A DNA stretch of 64,000 nucleotides, taken from assembly GCF_008329715.1 (NCBI RefSeq), contig NZ_VTSR01000005.1:434001-498000 (forward strand), read 5' to 3'. A program made the position numbers and the translations under genes. Below, piece after piece: positions 31,335 through 41,042 of the stretch; position 1 is the first letter of the stretch, and each line of letters starts with the position of its first letter. This DNA is from Gimesia chilikensis (GTDB lineage: Bacteria; Planctomycetota; Planctomycetia; Planctomycetales; Planctomycetaceae). Below the pieces are notes generated by a model, which saw only the letters and a list, made by a program, of their open reading frames with translations, ran no database searches and had not been told where the DNA came from.

Positions 31335-31670
31335 ATTACGGGGCCTGAGTACAAAACCGATGATGCCGAAGAACAGCACCAGGGGAATCGCGACTTTGGG
31401 CCTGGTCGCGAATAAGACGATTGTCACCGCTACCGCGACGAACAGCCACGGTGGCACATTCGCCCAGGCTGCATCGCGGTTCTTAGTCGGCAGTGCCAGC
31501 CAGAAGGCCAGCATCAGCAGCCCCACCCGCATGAAGGCGCCCGTGACAATATCCTGTTGCGCAAACAGGTCCTGCGCAGCGAACCAGTAGAGGTAGCCGG
31601 CGACGCCCAGACAGGCCAGAGCGATAATGCCTACGAGGGTGCGGTTGATCGGAATTTTTTCACCAGCCAT
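31308..31670 (-). CDS. Small membrane protein, unknown
   Basis: 120 residues from the ATG at 31670 (MAGEKIPINRT). The longer open frame upstream is antisense-free but overlaps the DUF58 gene, so it is rejected. Four hydrophobic segments (TLVGIIALACLGVAGYLYWF; GAFMRVGLLMLAFWLALPT; WLFVAVAVTIVLF; VAIPLVLFFGIIGFVL) and a basic tail. The family is unknown to me. It begins 11 bases after the DUF58 stop, so the two are probably one operon. Confidence 0.65.
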   Translation of the reverse strand: MAGEKIPINRTLVGIIALACLGVAGYLYWFAAQDLFAQQDIVTGAFMRVGLLMLAFWLALPTKNRDAAWANVPPWLFVAVAVTIVLFATRPKVAIPLVLFFGIIGFVLRPRNKKRRPPRY

Positions 31671-31681
31671 ACAATACTCGT

Positions 31682-32587
31682 CTATTTGCGTCCGGGGCGG
31701 GTGCGCTGATTGAGGAATGCCCCCAGCGCCAGATGATAGGGGTCGGTCGTGCGAAACTTGAGATAATCCACGTGCACCGAGCCGCACTGCCGGGCCAGTG
31801 TCGCACAGAATTCCTGGTACTGCTCCAGGTAGCGGGCTCGCAGCTGATGCGGGTCGACCAGTTGATGATGTCCCCGCAACTCGAGGCTGCGGAACTGGGT
31901 CGGCTTGCTGAAGGGGAACTCTTCTTCTTCCGGTGCGACGACCTGGAACAACAGCACTTCATGACGATCGTGGCGGAGTTGTTTGAGAGTGGTCGTCAGT
32001 GCCTCGGGTTCATCGAAACAGTCGGAGATCAATACGACCAGGCTGCGGCGTTTGATCAGCGGCTGCACTTCGGACAGTACGGTCGAGATCGCGGTTTCGT
32101 GTCGCGGTTTCGCATTCTCCAGGATCTCCAGCATCTGACCAAAGTTCTTCGGATTGGCTGAAGGCTGAATGAAGTCGCGGCGTTTGCTGTCGAAGGTAAT
32201 CAAGCCCACTGCGTCGCGCTGACTGAGCAGCAGGTAACCCAGCGCTGCCGCCAGTTGTTTCGCATAGTCGAACTTGCTGAGCGTCTTGCCGGCATAAGCC
32301 ATGCTGCCCGAACAGTCGAGCAGCAGGTAACAGCGGAGGTTGGTCTCTTCTTCGAATTCCTTGACGTAATACTTGCCGGTCTTGCCGTAAGCCCGCCAGT
32401 CGATGTGGCGGATTTCGTCGCCCGGGTAATACTGCCGATGCTCCACGAATTCAACGCTGGCTCCTTTGAAGGGACTTTTGTGCTGTCCCATCATAAAACC
32501 TTCCACGACGAGCCGGGTGACAACATCGAGTTTGCCAAACCGGGCCAGTGCGGTGGGGTCTGAAAGTGGCGCGTCCTGTGACAGCAT
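31682..32587 (-). CDS. DUF58 domain protein with vWA-like region
   Basis: 301 residues from the ATG at 32587. DUF58 proteins usually partner MoxR ATPases. The DUF58 core is FVEHRQYYPGDEIRHIDWRAYGKTGKYYVK in part; the vWA-type metal-site motif DCSGSMA follows, then DAVGLITFDSK and VVLISDCFDE. No N-terminal helices are present, so this is the soluble form. No moxR gene lies in the window on either side, which is unusual. Function is inferred from the family only: possibly chaperone-like assembly. Confidence 0.82.
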   Translation of the reverse strand: MLSQDAPLSDPTALARFGKLDVVTRLVVEGFMMGQHKSPFKGASVEFVEHRQYYPGDEIRHIDWRAYGKTGKYYVKEFEEETNLRCYLLLDCSGSMAYAGKTLSKFDYAKQLAAALGYLLLSQRDAVGLITFDSKRRDFIQPSANPKNFGQMLEILENAKPRHETAISTVLSEVQPLIKRRSLVVLISDCFDEPEALTTTLKQLRHDRHEVLLFQVVAPEEEEFPFSKPTQFRSLELRGHHQLVDPHQLRARYLEQYQEFCATLARQCGSVHVDYLKFRTTDPYHLALGAFLNQRTRPGRK

Positions 32588-32688
32588 ATCGTGAAGTTTC
32601 GTAAGAAAGTAATCCGCAGTAAGACAGAAAGCACAGAGAGCATGCTCCCTGCGCTTTCCCATGGTATCAGGATTGATCTCTCAGATCA

Positions 32689-33390
32689 CTAATCCAGTTC
32701 TTTGATAAACACATTGCGGAAATAAAGTGTGTTGCCGTGGTTCTGCAACTCGATCTGACCGGTTTCGTAGATCGGCTTGTCCCGCTCCCAGTAGTTTTCC
32801 AACGGAGTGTCGTCGACGACCAGTTTGCCGTTGAGCCAGACGCTGACTTTTTCGCCGACCATTTTAATGCGGAACGTGTTCCATTCACCCACAGGATTAT
32901 CGGCGGTGAGCAGTGGTTTGCTGGGGTTCTTTTTGTTGTTGTAGAGTCCGCCGGAACCGACGCCGCCTGCGGCTTTCACAGCTGGATCCCAGATCTGCAC
33001 CTGTGGCGAACCACGCAGGTAGATGCCGCTGTCGCCGTCTTTCTTGATCTTCCAGTCGACCAGCATTTCGAAGTCGCCGTAATCTTTGGCGGTGCACAGG
33101 CTCTGACCTTTACCGTCAAAGACGATGATGCCATCCACGACCTTCCAGTGCTCGTTCATGCTCTCGTCGGCTTTTTTCTGAGCTTCGGCCAGTTCTTCAG
33201 GGCTCATCTTGGCCCGTGTTTTGGGGTTGCCCACCAGGCCTTTCCAGCCGGTCAGGTCTTTGCCGTTGAAGAGTTGCTTGAAACCTTCCGGGGGCTGATT
33301 CAGTTTGCCTTCTTCGGCTTCCGCCAGGTTGAGCGAAGTCACGGCCAGCAGCAGAGCCAGCAGCAATGTGGTGCGTTTCCAGGTGATCAT
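32689..33390 (-). CDS. Secreted DUF1080 (3-keto-disaccharide hydrolase-like) protein
   Basis: 233 residues from the ATG at 33390, chosen because GAAGG lies eight bases upstream, whereas the earlier ATG at 33405 lacks a site. Signal peptide TTLLLALLLAVTSLNLAEA. The concanavalin-like DUF1080 fold shows FKQLFNGKDLTGWKG, the DFEMLVDWKIKKDGDSGIYLRG segment (quoted in part), WDPAVKAAGGVGSGGLY, and GQIELQNHGNTLYFRNV. Some members hydrolyse 3-keto-glycosides; many are uncharacterised in planctomycetes. The short insertion between the first strand and WKVVDG contains a Lys/Glu-rich helix. Confidence 0.85.
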   Translation of the reverse strand: MITWKRTTLLLALLLAVTSLNLAEAEEGKLNQPPEGFKQLFNGKDLTGWKGLVGNPKTRAKMSPEELAEAQKKADESMNEHWKVVDGIIVFDGKGQSLCTAKDYGDFEMLVDWKIKKDGDSGIYLRGSPQVQIWDPAVKAAGGVGSGGLYNNKKNPSKPLLTADNPVGEWNTFRIKMVGEKVSVWLNGKLVVDDTPLENYWERDKPIYETGQIELQNHGNTLYFRNVFIKELD

Positions 33391-33657
33391 AGTCGTAACC
33401 TTCATTCTGTTGTTAACCAGGGGGGAGTCCTGCATCGAAACAGGACCGGTGGTATGAGTCGTGAATTTCTTAATTATCGAAAGGAACTTCCCTGCTCGCA
33501 AGCCAGTCCTCCCCGATTTCACTGCATTCGCATAAACTCCCTGTGGGGACAATTGTCGATTTGCGATTGGTCTGCACCGCCATTAGAATGAATGGAATCC
33601 TAACCAGACATCAATCATCCGATTCCCGCCTTTCCCGCTCTCAGAAGAAAGAACATC

Positions 33658-35133
33658 ATGAATCGCTGTCTTTACGCAATGCTCTGCCTGCTGCTGGTCT
33701 GTGTTTCAGTCACACCAGCGTCCGCTGCTCCACAACAGAAAAACGTGCTTGTAATCGTGGTCGACGACCAGGGTTTTCAGGCCGGCTGTTACGGTAATAA
33801 AGTCATTAAAACGCCGGGCATCGACATGCTGGCCGAATCGGGTACCCGCTTCACCCGGGCCCACTGCACGACCGCCAGTTGTTCCGCCAGTCGTTCCGTG
33901 ATCATGACGGGCCTGTATAACCACGCGACCGGGCACTACGGACACGCTCACAGCTACAACCACTTCAGCACTTACACTACGGTGAAGTCGCTGCCCATCA
34001 TTCTGGAAGAAGCCGGCTACCGGACCTGTTCGATCGGAAAGTACCACCTGGCTCCCGAATACGTTTATCATTTCCAGGAGTATCGTAACCAAGGCATCCA
34101 GGGAAATCGCAACTCCGCAAAGATGGCGGCGAACGCGAAAGAGTGGATCACCGAAGATGACGACCGTCCTTTCTTCCTCTACTACTGCAGCAGCGATCCC
34201 CACCGTGGCGGCGGCCCCGATGGTTACTCTAACTTCAATGACGATCCCGATCACTACCCCGGCGTGACGCCGATCACATACAAGCCCGAACAGATTGTCG
34301 TACCACCGTGGCTGCCCAATCACCAGGAAGTCAAAGAGGAACTGGCCGAGTACTACCAGGCGATTTCCCGTCTCGACCAGGGCGTGGTCTCGCTGATCAA
34401 CACTCTCAAAGAGACTGGCCACTGGGAAGACACGCTGGTCATGTTCCTCAGCGATAACGGACCTCCATTCCCCGGCGCGAAGACGAACCTCTATCAGCCG
34501 GGCATGAACCTGCCACTGATCGTGCGGGATCCGACACAGAAAAAACAGGGCATCACTACCGATGCCCTCGTCACCTGGGCCGACCTCGTGCCGACGATTC
34601 TGGATTACTGTGAAGTCACTCCCAAGCCGGTCCCTCCGATCCGTCCTACCGAAAACAACGGCAAGCGGACCACGGGTCGTGGCAAACCCGTACCTTACAA
34701 ATTTCATGGTCGCTCGTTTCGCAGTGCGTTGAGTAAGGAACACGCGCCCGACTACGACGAACACTACGCTTCACACACGTTCCATGAGATCACGATGTAT
34801 TACCCGATGCGGGTCATCATCAGCGGCAAGTACAAGTACATCTTCAACATCGCACACGAACTTCCCTACCCGTTCGCCTCCGATTTATATCGGTCCCCCA
34901 CGTGGCAGGGTGTGCTCAAGCGGGGTGACAAGATGTACGGGCAGCGGACGGTCTACGCTTACCTGAACCGCCCCCGCCACGAACTGTACGATCTGGTCGC
35001 CGATCCCTACGAAGGCAAGAACCTGGCCTTCGAGCCGGAACACCAGGAAACGCTGGAAAAACTGCAGAAAAAGCTGAAAGCCTGGCAGGAAAAGACGAAA
35101 GATCCCTGGGTATTGAAGTGGGAATACGAGTAA
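33658..35133 (+). CDS. Secreted sulfatase
   Basis: 491 residues with a signal peptide ([19 protein letters not shown]). Sulfatases hydrolyse sulfate esters using a formylglycine made from Cys or Ser. The site here is [15 protein letters not shown], CxASR instead of the usual CxPSR but with the Cys and Arg kept. Metal-binding Asp residues lie in [16 protein letters not shown], and the second site in [15 protein letters not shown]. Substrate is unknown; planctomycete sulfatases often act on algal polysaccharides. It is the last gene before the tRNA. Confidence 0.9.
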   Translation: MNRCLYAMLCLLLVCVSVTPASAAPQQKNVLVIVVDDQGFQAGCYGNKVIKTPGIDMLAESGTRFTRAHCTTASCSASRSVIMTGLYNHATGHYGHAHSYNHFSTYTTVKSLPIILEEAGYRTCSIGKYHLAPEYVYHFQEYRNQGIQGNRNSAKMAANAKEWITEDDDRPFFLYYCSSDPHRGGGPDGYSNFNDDPDHYPGVTPITYKPEQIVVPPWLPNHQEVKEELAEYYQAISRLDQGVVSLINTLKETGHWEDTLVMFLSDNGPPFPGAKTNLYQPGMNLPLIVRDPTQKKQGITTDALVTWADLVPTILDYCEVTPKPVPPIRPTENNGKRTTGRGKPVPYKFHGRSFRSALSKEHAPDYDEHYASHTFHEITMYYPMRVIISGKYKYIFNIAHELPYPFASDLYRSPTWQGVLKRGDKMYGQRTVYAYLNRPRHELYDLVADPYEGKNLAFEPEHQETLEKLQKKLKAWQEKTKDPWVLKWEYE

Positions 35134-35199
35134 TTCCGGGCCAAAACCGGCGTTTTTCACGGACTTCCCATCGATTTTTGTGAAAATGAACAAAGTTAC

Positions 35200-35228
35200 T
35201 CGACGTCAGCAGACGATGTGTCTATAAT
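35200..35228 (+). promoter_or_regulatory. Probable sigma-70-type promoter of the initiator tRNA
   Basis: TATAAT at 35223-35228 with TCGACG (four of six matches to TTGACA) 17 bases upstream. Transcription would start near 35235, about 125 bases before the mature tRNA. Confidence 0.5.
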
Positions 35229-35360
35229 GCCCTGACTCGGTAACGATATTCCGTTACTGTAGTTAGGGCTTATAACTGGACAGACGCCGTTGAAAACAGC
35301 GAAGTCAGTCTGTTCATCTGCTCTCAAATAAGCAATTTCAGTCCTTCACAGGACCCATAA

Positions 35361-35434
<74 letters not shown>

Positions 35435-35449
35435 CTTTCAATGCATTAG

Positions 35450-35484
35450 AACCCCGGGAAACACTAGTTTTCTCGGGGTTTTTG
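35450..35484 (+). terminator. tRNA terminator inside the element's left end
   Basis: AACCCCG/CGGGGTT stem (35450-35456 and 35474-35480) followed by a T-run. It ends tRNA-fMet transcription. A different terminator follows the right attachment copy. Confidence 0.8.
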
Positions 35485-35700
35485 CATTTCTCCCTTTCCA
35501 CTTGCGAACGATTGCGACGCATTTCCGACGCAGACTGCGTTGCTGAATGCGTCGTTTCAGGATCAGCTTTCAGAGCATTCTCAAAATGGGTCTCGGTCGT
35601 CTGCAGATAGTGTTTCATCGCAATTCGAGGGGAATTTCCCAGCCAGCTGGTTACAGTCTGGATCGGGAAGCGTTCTACCAGTTCAGTTTCCCGGGAAGCC

Positions 35701-35901
35701 CCCCTCCCGGTCCTGCTCATTAACGGCATCGAAGACAAAATCTTCCCCATCGACGCCGCCCGCCAGGGCTACAAAAAACTGCAGCAGGTCTACCAGGTTT
35801 TAGGAGCTAAAGAAAACATCGACGCCGACTTCTTCCAAGGCGGTCACCGCTGGTCCAACAACAAAAGTCTCGCCTTCCTCAAACAACACTTCGGCGAATG
35901 A
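35701..35901 (+). pseudogene. Alpha/beta-hydrolase C-terminal remnant
   Basis: A 66-codon open segment in frame 35701 reads LPVLLINGIEDKIFPIDAAR then FFQGGHRWSNNKSLAFLKQH and stops at 35901. LLINGIEDKIFP fits the acid-bearing strand and GGHRW the catalytic-His loop of dienelactone hydrolase or acetyl-xylan esterase-type alpha/beta-hydrolases. The nucleophile half is absent: the sequence abuts the integrase fragment at about 35700. No start codon or ribosome site exists. It is a piece of a lost gene, brought next to the integrase by a deletion or insertion. Confidence 0.6.
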
Positions 35902-36395
35902 GAATCCCCCCTGATTCACCCAGGCGACTGAAGTTGTAGGGGAGGACCCATGTGTCCTCCCGCCTGTGGATACTTACATAGCTAACGCTGTCGACCTTAT
36001 GATCACGTAGAAAACTATTAAATAAACGCTACCTGGCCACCGGTATCAGGGTTGATAATGTTCCGCGTTACCGCTGACGAACACCTAGCCGCTCACATAA
36101 AACCAGGGTGGTCGCGGATGTAATCCGTGATTGCCGCAGACAACAGGAGGTCGCAGTATCAATGTTGTCCGATGAGAAACCACCCTTCACTCTACTGTAT
36201 ATGTCGATCGAATAACAATCATCGATCCCAGACCGGGTGCCAGCTGACGGCTTGTCCGACAGTGCTGCTTCGAACAGGGAAAATCATCGGTGACGCTGTC
36301 CTCAATCGCAGACTCTCACCGCAACCTCCTGCTCGCTGCGCTCGGCCCGAATTACATTCGCGCCCACCCGCCGGTTTGTTACGTGGTCAAACGAC
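35902..36395. other. Intergenic region after the hydrolase remnant
   Basis: About 490 bases with no gene seen. An 8-bp hairpin GGGAGGAC - CCATGT - GTCCTCCC at 35940-35961 follows the remnant stop by 38 bases. The rest has low coding potential, and open frames lack ribosome sites. Confidence 0.3.
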
Positions 36396-37865
36396 TCAAT
36401 CCTTCCCACCCGGTTTCCGCGGGAACTGTTTCTCCAGCAACTGCACCGCTTTTTCAAACTCCCCCTGATCCGACGGGTGATCGATGATGTTCGTGTTCTC
36501 TTCCGGATCGCTGTCGTGATCATACAGTTCTCGTGCGATCACTTTTCCCGATTTGAACTCGCGCCATTCGGTGTAACGATAGCGGGGCGTACGCACCGAA
36601 ACACCCATGTTCTCGGGCTGCTTTTTGTAATACGCGGGCCGTGGGTGCTGCGTGTAAGCAGCCGGCTTCACGGTCTTTGTGGGGTCTTCCAGGACGGGCA
36701 CCAGGCTCTTGCCTTCCAGCTTCTCGGTAGCAGGCAGGTGACAGAGCTCGACCAGCGTGGGATACATGTCGAGCAGTTCCACCAGGGCATCGGAAGACTC
36801 GCCCGCCGTCTTCATGTGGGGCACCGAAATCAGCAGCGGCACACGCGCATCGTTTTCAAAGTTCGAAGTCTTACACCACAGGCCGTGTTCGCCCAGGTGA
36901 AAACCATGATCGGACCAGAAAACGATAATCGTATTGTCACTCAACCCCGAACGATCCAGTTCATCCAGCATCTTACCCACCTGCGCGTCGAGAAAACTGA
37001 TTCCCGCCAGGTAACCGGATCGGATCTCGATGATCTGCTCCCGCGTCAGTTCCCCTTTCGCGGCCCGCATCAGTTCGCGGCTGTCGTGTAAAGCGATCTG
37101 GGGAACGTTTTGAGGAGGCTTGGAATTGCTGGCCGGTTTCACGGGACTCTCTTTGTAGAGGTCCCAGTATTTTTTGGGAGGATTGAAAGGCAGATGCGGT
37201 TTCCAGAACCCGACCGCCAGAAAGAACGGCTGCTGTTTCTGTTCGAACCCTTTCAGTGCTTTCACCGCGAGGTCACCAATCCGTCCGTCGAAGTACGCCG
37301 AGTCGGGGACGTCGCGTCGCTCGGTCCGCGGTGCGGTTGCGAGGTTCATCGGCAGCTCCCGGTTATTATTGAGCTGCGGCTGATCGTCATCGTGACGCGC
37401 GTAATGCAAAACCGCGGGCACACTCCAGGAAGCGGGGTCGCCTTCGATTTTCTGTCGCCAGTTATGATACACCTTGCCGATGTTCTGCGTGAAATAGCCG
37501 TTCTGTTTAAACAGCTGAGGCAGGGCGACGATATTCGGATCGGCTTCGCGAAAGTGTTTCGGCAGATTCCAGATCTCCAGGCTGTCAGGTCGGCGGCCCG
37601 TCATCAGGGACGCTCGCGAAGGATTGCACAACGCCTGCTGGCAGTACGCCTGTTTGAACAACACACCTCGCGACGCCAGCCTGTCGAGGTTCGGCGTCTG
37701 CACCAGCGGATGACCGTAGCAGGCCAGGTCGCACCGCAGGTCGTCAGCGGCAATGAACAGCACGTTCGGTTTGTCGGCGGCGAACAGCGAGGGGGAGACA
37801 ACAGGGCAGAGGAGCAGCAACAGCGCGAGCACCAGCAGTCGAGGGCGTCTGCCTGAAATATGCAT
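36396..37865 (-). CDS. Secreted sulfatase, iduronate-2-sulfatase-like
   Basis: 489 residues. Signal peptide about residues 9-29 ([20 protein letters not shown]). The formylglycine site is [16 protein letters not shown] and the first metal site [20 protein letters not shown]; later [23 protein letters not shown] carries the second metal/substrate site. The pattern ([32 protein letters not shown]) is that of the iduronate-2-sulfatase-like group. Similar to the sulfatase at 58365 in the same group. It is divergent from the GntR-ABC operon. Confidence 0.9.
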   Translation of the reverse strand: MHISGRRPRLLVLALLLLLCPVVSPSLFAADKPNVLFIAADDLRCDLACYGHPLVQTPNLDRLASRGVLFKQAYCQQALCNPSRASLMTGRRPDSLEIWNLPKHFREADPNIVALPQLFKQNGYFTQNIGKVYHNWRQKIEGDPASWSVPAVLHYARHDDDQPQLNNNRELPMNLATAPRTERRDVPDSAYFDGRIGDLAVKALKGFEQKQQPFFLAVGFWKPHLPFNPPKKYWDLYKESPVKPASNSKPPQNVPQIALHDSRELMRAAKGELTREQIIEIRSGYLAGISFLDAQVGKMLDELDRSGLSDNTIIVFWSDHGFHLGEHGLWCKTSNFENDARVPLLISVPHMKTAGESSDALVELLDMYPTLVELCHLPATEKLEGKSLVPVLEDPTKTVKPAAYTQHPRPAYYKKQPENMGVSVRTPRYRYTEWREFKSGKVIARELYDHDSDPEENTNIIDHPSDQGEFEKAVQLLEKQFPRKPGGKD

Positions 37866-37992
37866 GGAACAACTTTCTGTAAGAGATGCAGGGAGAAAAG
37901 GTTACGCGTCCTTTATTCTGCAGACTCATCAGAGGGGATGCAACACTGGATCGCCGCGACTGGCAGTTCGTCCGGATTTCTGAAAAAAGTGA

Positions 37993-38032
37993 TTGACATT
38001 TGATTTTAACTGTATTACTGTGTTGATACAGT
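37993..38032 (+). promoter_or_regulatory. Promoter and candidate GntR operator of the permease operon
   Basis: A consensus -35 TTGACA at 37993-37998 is followed by an A/T-rich spacer. An inverted repeat ACTGTAT - ten bases - ATACAGT (38009-38015 and 38026-38032) overlaps the expected -10 and start region. YtrA-type GntR regulators repress their own operon at such dyads; autorepression is inferred. No perfect TATAAT is seen. Confidence 0.55.
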
Positions 38033-38048
38033 TTTCAGGAGTGAGACA

Positions 38049-38450
38049 ATGCAGATTCAACTCTCAGAAGCGGACGGCACCCCTTATTACCAGCAGGTCG
38101 TAAACCAGATCAAATTCCTGGTGGCCTCGGGGCGTTTGCAGCCGCACGATCAACTCCCTTCGGTGCGCGGGCTCGCACAACAGTTGACGATCACTCCCAA
38201 TACCGTGGCCCGCGCCTATCGTGAGCTGGAAGCCGAAGGAGTTGTGATCTCCCGACGCGGTTCCGGCGTTTACATTTCCAGTGGCGTTTCTCCCCTCTCG
38301 AGTAAAGAAAAACGCCGTATTCTCAACGAACGCATGGATGCCCTGCTGACCGAATCGCGTCAGCTGGGCGTGGATGAAGAGACCCTGCTGAAGCTGCTGC
38401 GGGAGCGCAGCCGTAAGTTTGATGCACACCCCCAAGAGGTCGAACCATGA
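38049..38450 (+). CDS. GntR family transcriptional regulator, YtrA subfamily
   Basis: 133 residues, typical YtrA length. The winged helix-turn-helix includes PYYQQVVNQIKFLVASGRLQ and LPSVRGLAQQLTITPNTVAR, then AYRELEAEGVVISRRGSGVY. The short C-terminal dimer helices (RILNERMDALLTESRQLGV) lack a large ligand domain, as in the YtrA group. Ribosome site CAGGAG is seven bases before the ATG. Its stop overlaps the ABC ATPase start (ATGA), so it is the first gene of the permease operon and probably its regulator; the dyad upstream is the likely target. Confidence 0.88.
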   Translation: MQIQLSEADGTPYYQQVVNQIKFLVASGRLQPHDQLPSVRGLAQQLTITPNTVARAYRELEAEGVVISRRGSGVYISSGVSPLSSKEKRRILNERMDALLTESRQLGVDEETLLKLLRERSRKFDAHPQEVEP

Positions 38451-39352
38451 GCACGCACGTCATTGAAATCGAAAATCTGAGCCGCCGCTTCGGTAAGAAG
38501 CAGGCCCTGGCCAACGTCTGTCTCTCCGTACCCGAAGGGGCCGTCTTCGGTCTCGTGGGCGAGAACGGTGCCGGCAAAACCACACTGTTGAAACACATTC
38601 TCGGCTTCCTCAAACCGCAGACCGGCACCGTACGGGTCTTCGGTCTCGATCCGGTCGCCGATCCGCCGGGCGTGTTGAGTCGCATCGGACATCTTTCCGA
38701 AACCCGCGACCTGCCCCCCTGGATGACGATTCGCGAACTGTTTGAATTCACGCGGGCCTTCTATCCCAAGTGGGATCCGGTCTATGCCGAAGAGCTGCGG
38801 ATGATGTTCGAGCTCACGATGACGCAGAAAGTCTCCACGCTCTCCCGCGGTCAGCTGGCCCGCGCCGGGCTTCTGCTGGCGCTCGCCCATCGTCCTCCGC
38901 TGCTGGTGCTGGACGAACCATCGTCGGGCCTTGACCCTCTGGTTCGCAAAGACATTCTGGACGCCATCATCCGCACGGTCGTCGATGAAGGCCGCACCGT
39001 ATTGTTTTCTTCGCACCTGCTGGACGAAGTGCAGCGAGTTTCGGATCAGGTCGCCATTCTCGACCAGGGCCAGCTGCTGCTCACCAGCCCGCTGGACGAA
39101 GTTCTGGTCTCGCATTATCGACTGACGGTCAGCTTCGCCGAGCCGCAACCTTTCTTCCCGCAACTGACGGGTGCCTTGACCTGGACCGGTTCCGGCAAGG
39201 AATGGGACATCATCTGCAACGGCCAGCGGCAGGAACTGGAAGCCGCCTTAAAAGACCTGGACGCCGAAATCCTGGCCCAGACAGCCCCCACCCTGGAAGA
39301 AATCTTCGTAGCCCGCATGAAGTCAGCCGCCCGGAGTTCGTTTAAGGACTGA
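38447..39352 (+). CDS. ABC transporter ATP-binding protein
   Basis: 301 residues. Walker A is GLVGENGAGKTTLLK (about residues 35-49), signature LSRGQLARAG (a variant LSRGQ), Walker B LLVLDEPSSGLD, and a switch His in LFSSHLLDEV. The C-terminal 80 residues form an extra domain common in YtrB-like ATPases. It is the only ATPase in the operon and is followed by five permease genes; the start overlaps the GntR stop by four bases. It likely energises export or membrane-stress functions as in ytr or bcr-type systems; the substrate is unknown. Confidence 0.9.
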   Translation: MSTHVIEIENLSRRFGKKQALANVCLSVPEGAVFGLVGENGAGKTTLLKHILGFLKPQTGTVRVFGLDPVADPPGVLSRIGHLSETRDLPPWMTIRELFEFTRAFYPKWDPVYAEELRMMFELTMTQKVSTLSRGQLARAGLLLALAHRPPLLVLDEPSSGLDPLVRKDILDAIIRTVVDEGRTVLFSSHLLDEVQRVSDQVAILDQGQLLLTSPLDEVLVSHYRLTVSFAEPQPFFPQLTGALTWTGSGKEWDIICNGQRQELEAALKDLDAEILAQTAPTLEEIFVARMKSAARSSFKD

Positions 39353-39357
39353 GTACC

Positions 39358-41025
39358 ATGACAGACGGTCTGTTACGGGTCACAAAATATTCGTTGAGAA
39401 CATACTGGCGCAGTGTGTTTGTCATCACATTACTTCTGGTGCTGCCTCCACTGGTGCTACGGTCACTGCCACCAGAGGGAATACAGTTCTTAAACCGTCT
39501 ACTGTTCATTCCTCTCCCCGCGGCTACTTTAGATGGCCATTTATTCTTCGTGGCATTCTCCGGATTCCTGTTTCTGGTTCTGGGTTTAAATGTATTGGAT
39601 CGAGCCCAGAAATCGATAACCCGAATTCCTGTCGCAACAGCAGAAATTGTCAGTGGATTAATTCTGACTTCCTTAATTATCACAGTTGTCGTCAGCCTGG
39701 TTTCGGTTGCCGTTTATCGTCAGTTTATCTTCGGAGAAGCGCGATTTAATGAACGCTGGCCTGTGTTGGGGCCTACGCTGTTTCTGTCAACCATGGTGGT
39801 TGTCATGCATTGCGCTTTCTGGCACTTGAAGGCCCTTGGTGTATTCAGGCTCATATTCTGGCCCTATTTTTGTGCCGGAGCCATAGGTTGGTTTGTAACT
39901 CGCTACTCTCCCGGCGAATCTCCCGGATACTTCGTTCCCTGGAAGCAGGTCACACCTGTGGAGTTTCTGACCATGTCCGTCGTCTTTATAGCGGCCTGGT
40001 TCGGGGCGATTCGTTCGTGTGCCCTGGTGCGCTGTGGTGTCGCGGTACCTACTTTGACCTGGGAACGTTTAAAAAAAGAATTGGATGATTTGAAGCGCCG
40101 TACGCTCATCGCCAGACGAAAACACCCCGATTCCATCTCAGCTGGTGTAGCCCAATTGTACTGGCTCGATTCCTGTCGCACGCTGATTCTGCTCATTGCT
40201 TTATTGGGTTGTCTTGTTTTTTTCATCAATCTGGTCTTTTTCATAGATCGTACAACCCAGGGTGAGATTGAATTGAATCCATTCATGAGCCCGATGTTTG
40301 GTATTTCCGCAATCTATTCGATACAGGCTGCTATCGCGATCTTGTTCGTGGGCCTGATAAATTCACTTGCGAAGCGAAAAGATCACCAAATGAAAGGTTA
40401 TTTGGCAGGCGTGCCTCTCTCTGATCGGGAACTCTCCGCTGTCCTGCTACGTTGCATTCTGAAATGTGTAATCCTCTCATTATTGTTTGTTGTGATTCTG
40501 GGATTAGCAGGCAGCTATGTCGCCTTTGTATTGTTACAAGGGACGGATGTCATCAGGCAGTGCTGGCAATCTATGGTGGCCTTTGAAGCAAAGGGTGAAA
40601 TTGTAGTCTTTGCTGGCTACGCTCTTCTGGCATACTGGATCTTCGTCGCGAATAGCATCTCTTTCTTTTGGATGATTTCTTCGCGTTTCTCAGAGAACGT
40701 GATTCTGCTACTCCCACTATTATTGATTGCTGCAGTCTGTGGCATTTTTTATCCAGCGTTTGGTTTTATTCTCTTGCTGCTCTTTGCCTTTCTGAGCTGC
40801 TCTGCCACCGTAATCGCTTACATCCAGGCATACCGTGCCAGTCTGATTGGTTCGCAGATCATCTGGCTGGCAGCGCTGTTTTGTCTAATCGTTCCTGCTT
40901 TCTACTGGAATTTCTGGAACTACAGTGAATTACCATTGAAGCTCTTTCGATCATCCTCGCTCGTGCTTGTTGTCACCCCCTTCGCGACGATCCCCCTGGC
41001 GATCTCGTGGAATCGGCATCGTTAA
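39358..41025 (+). CDS. Polytopic ABC-type permease, array copy 1
   Basis: 555 residues with about 12-14 hydrophobic segments. The layout looks like two fused halves: RIPVATAEIVSGLIL in the first and AGVPLSDRELSAVLLRCIL in the second both match the short LPxS coupling-helix region of ABC-2 permeases. It ends FATIPLAISWNRHR, a C-terminal signature shared by all five copies. It starts six bases after the ATPase stop. This copy is the most diverged and more A/T-rich at third codon positions than copies 3-5. Confidence 0.75.
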   Translation: MTDGLLRVTKYSLRTYWRSVFVITLLLVLPPLVLRSLPPEGIQFLNRLLFIPLPAATLDGHLFFVAFSGFLFLVLGLNVLDRAQKSITRIPVATAEIVSGLILTSLIITVVVSLVSVAVYRQFIFGEARFNERWPVLGPTLFLSTMVVVMHCAFWHLKALGVFRLIFWPYFCAGAIGWFVTRYSPGESPGYFVPWKQVTPVEFLTMSVVFIAAWFGAIRSCALVRCGVAVPTLTWERLKKELDDLKRRTLIARRKHPDSISAGVAQLYWLDSCRTLILLIALLGCLVFFINLVFFIDRTTQGEIELNPFMSPMFGISAIYSIQAAIAILFVGLINSLAKRKDHQMKGYLAGVPLSDRELSAVLLRCILKCVILSLLFVVILGLAGSYVAFVLLQGTDVIRQCWQSMVAFEAKGEIVVFAGYALLAYWIFVANSISFFWMISSRFSENVILLLPLLLIAAVCGIFYPAFGFILLLLFAFLSCSATVIAYIQAYRASLIGSQIIWLAALFCLIVPAFYWNFWNYSELPLKLFRSSSLVLVVTPFATIPLAISWNRHR

Positions 41026-41042
41026 TTGTTCAAGGTACTCGA

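Noticed and set aside
33706-34764. 352-codon minus-strand frame opposite the first sulfatase
   Set aside because: Shadow of the sulfatase coding frame, rich in Val/Arg/Gly with no domain.
36127-36468. 113-codon plus-strand frame after the hydrolase remnant
   Set aside because: Overlaps the 3' end of the sulfatase on the other strand, and its composition is not protein-like.
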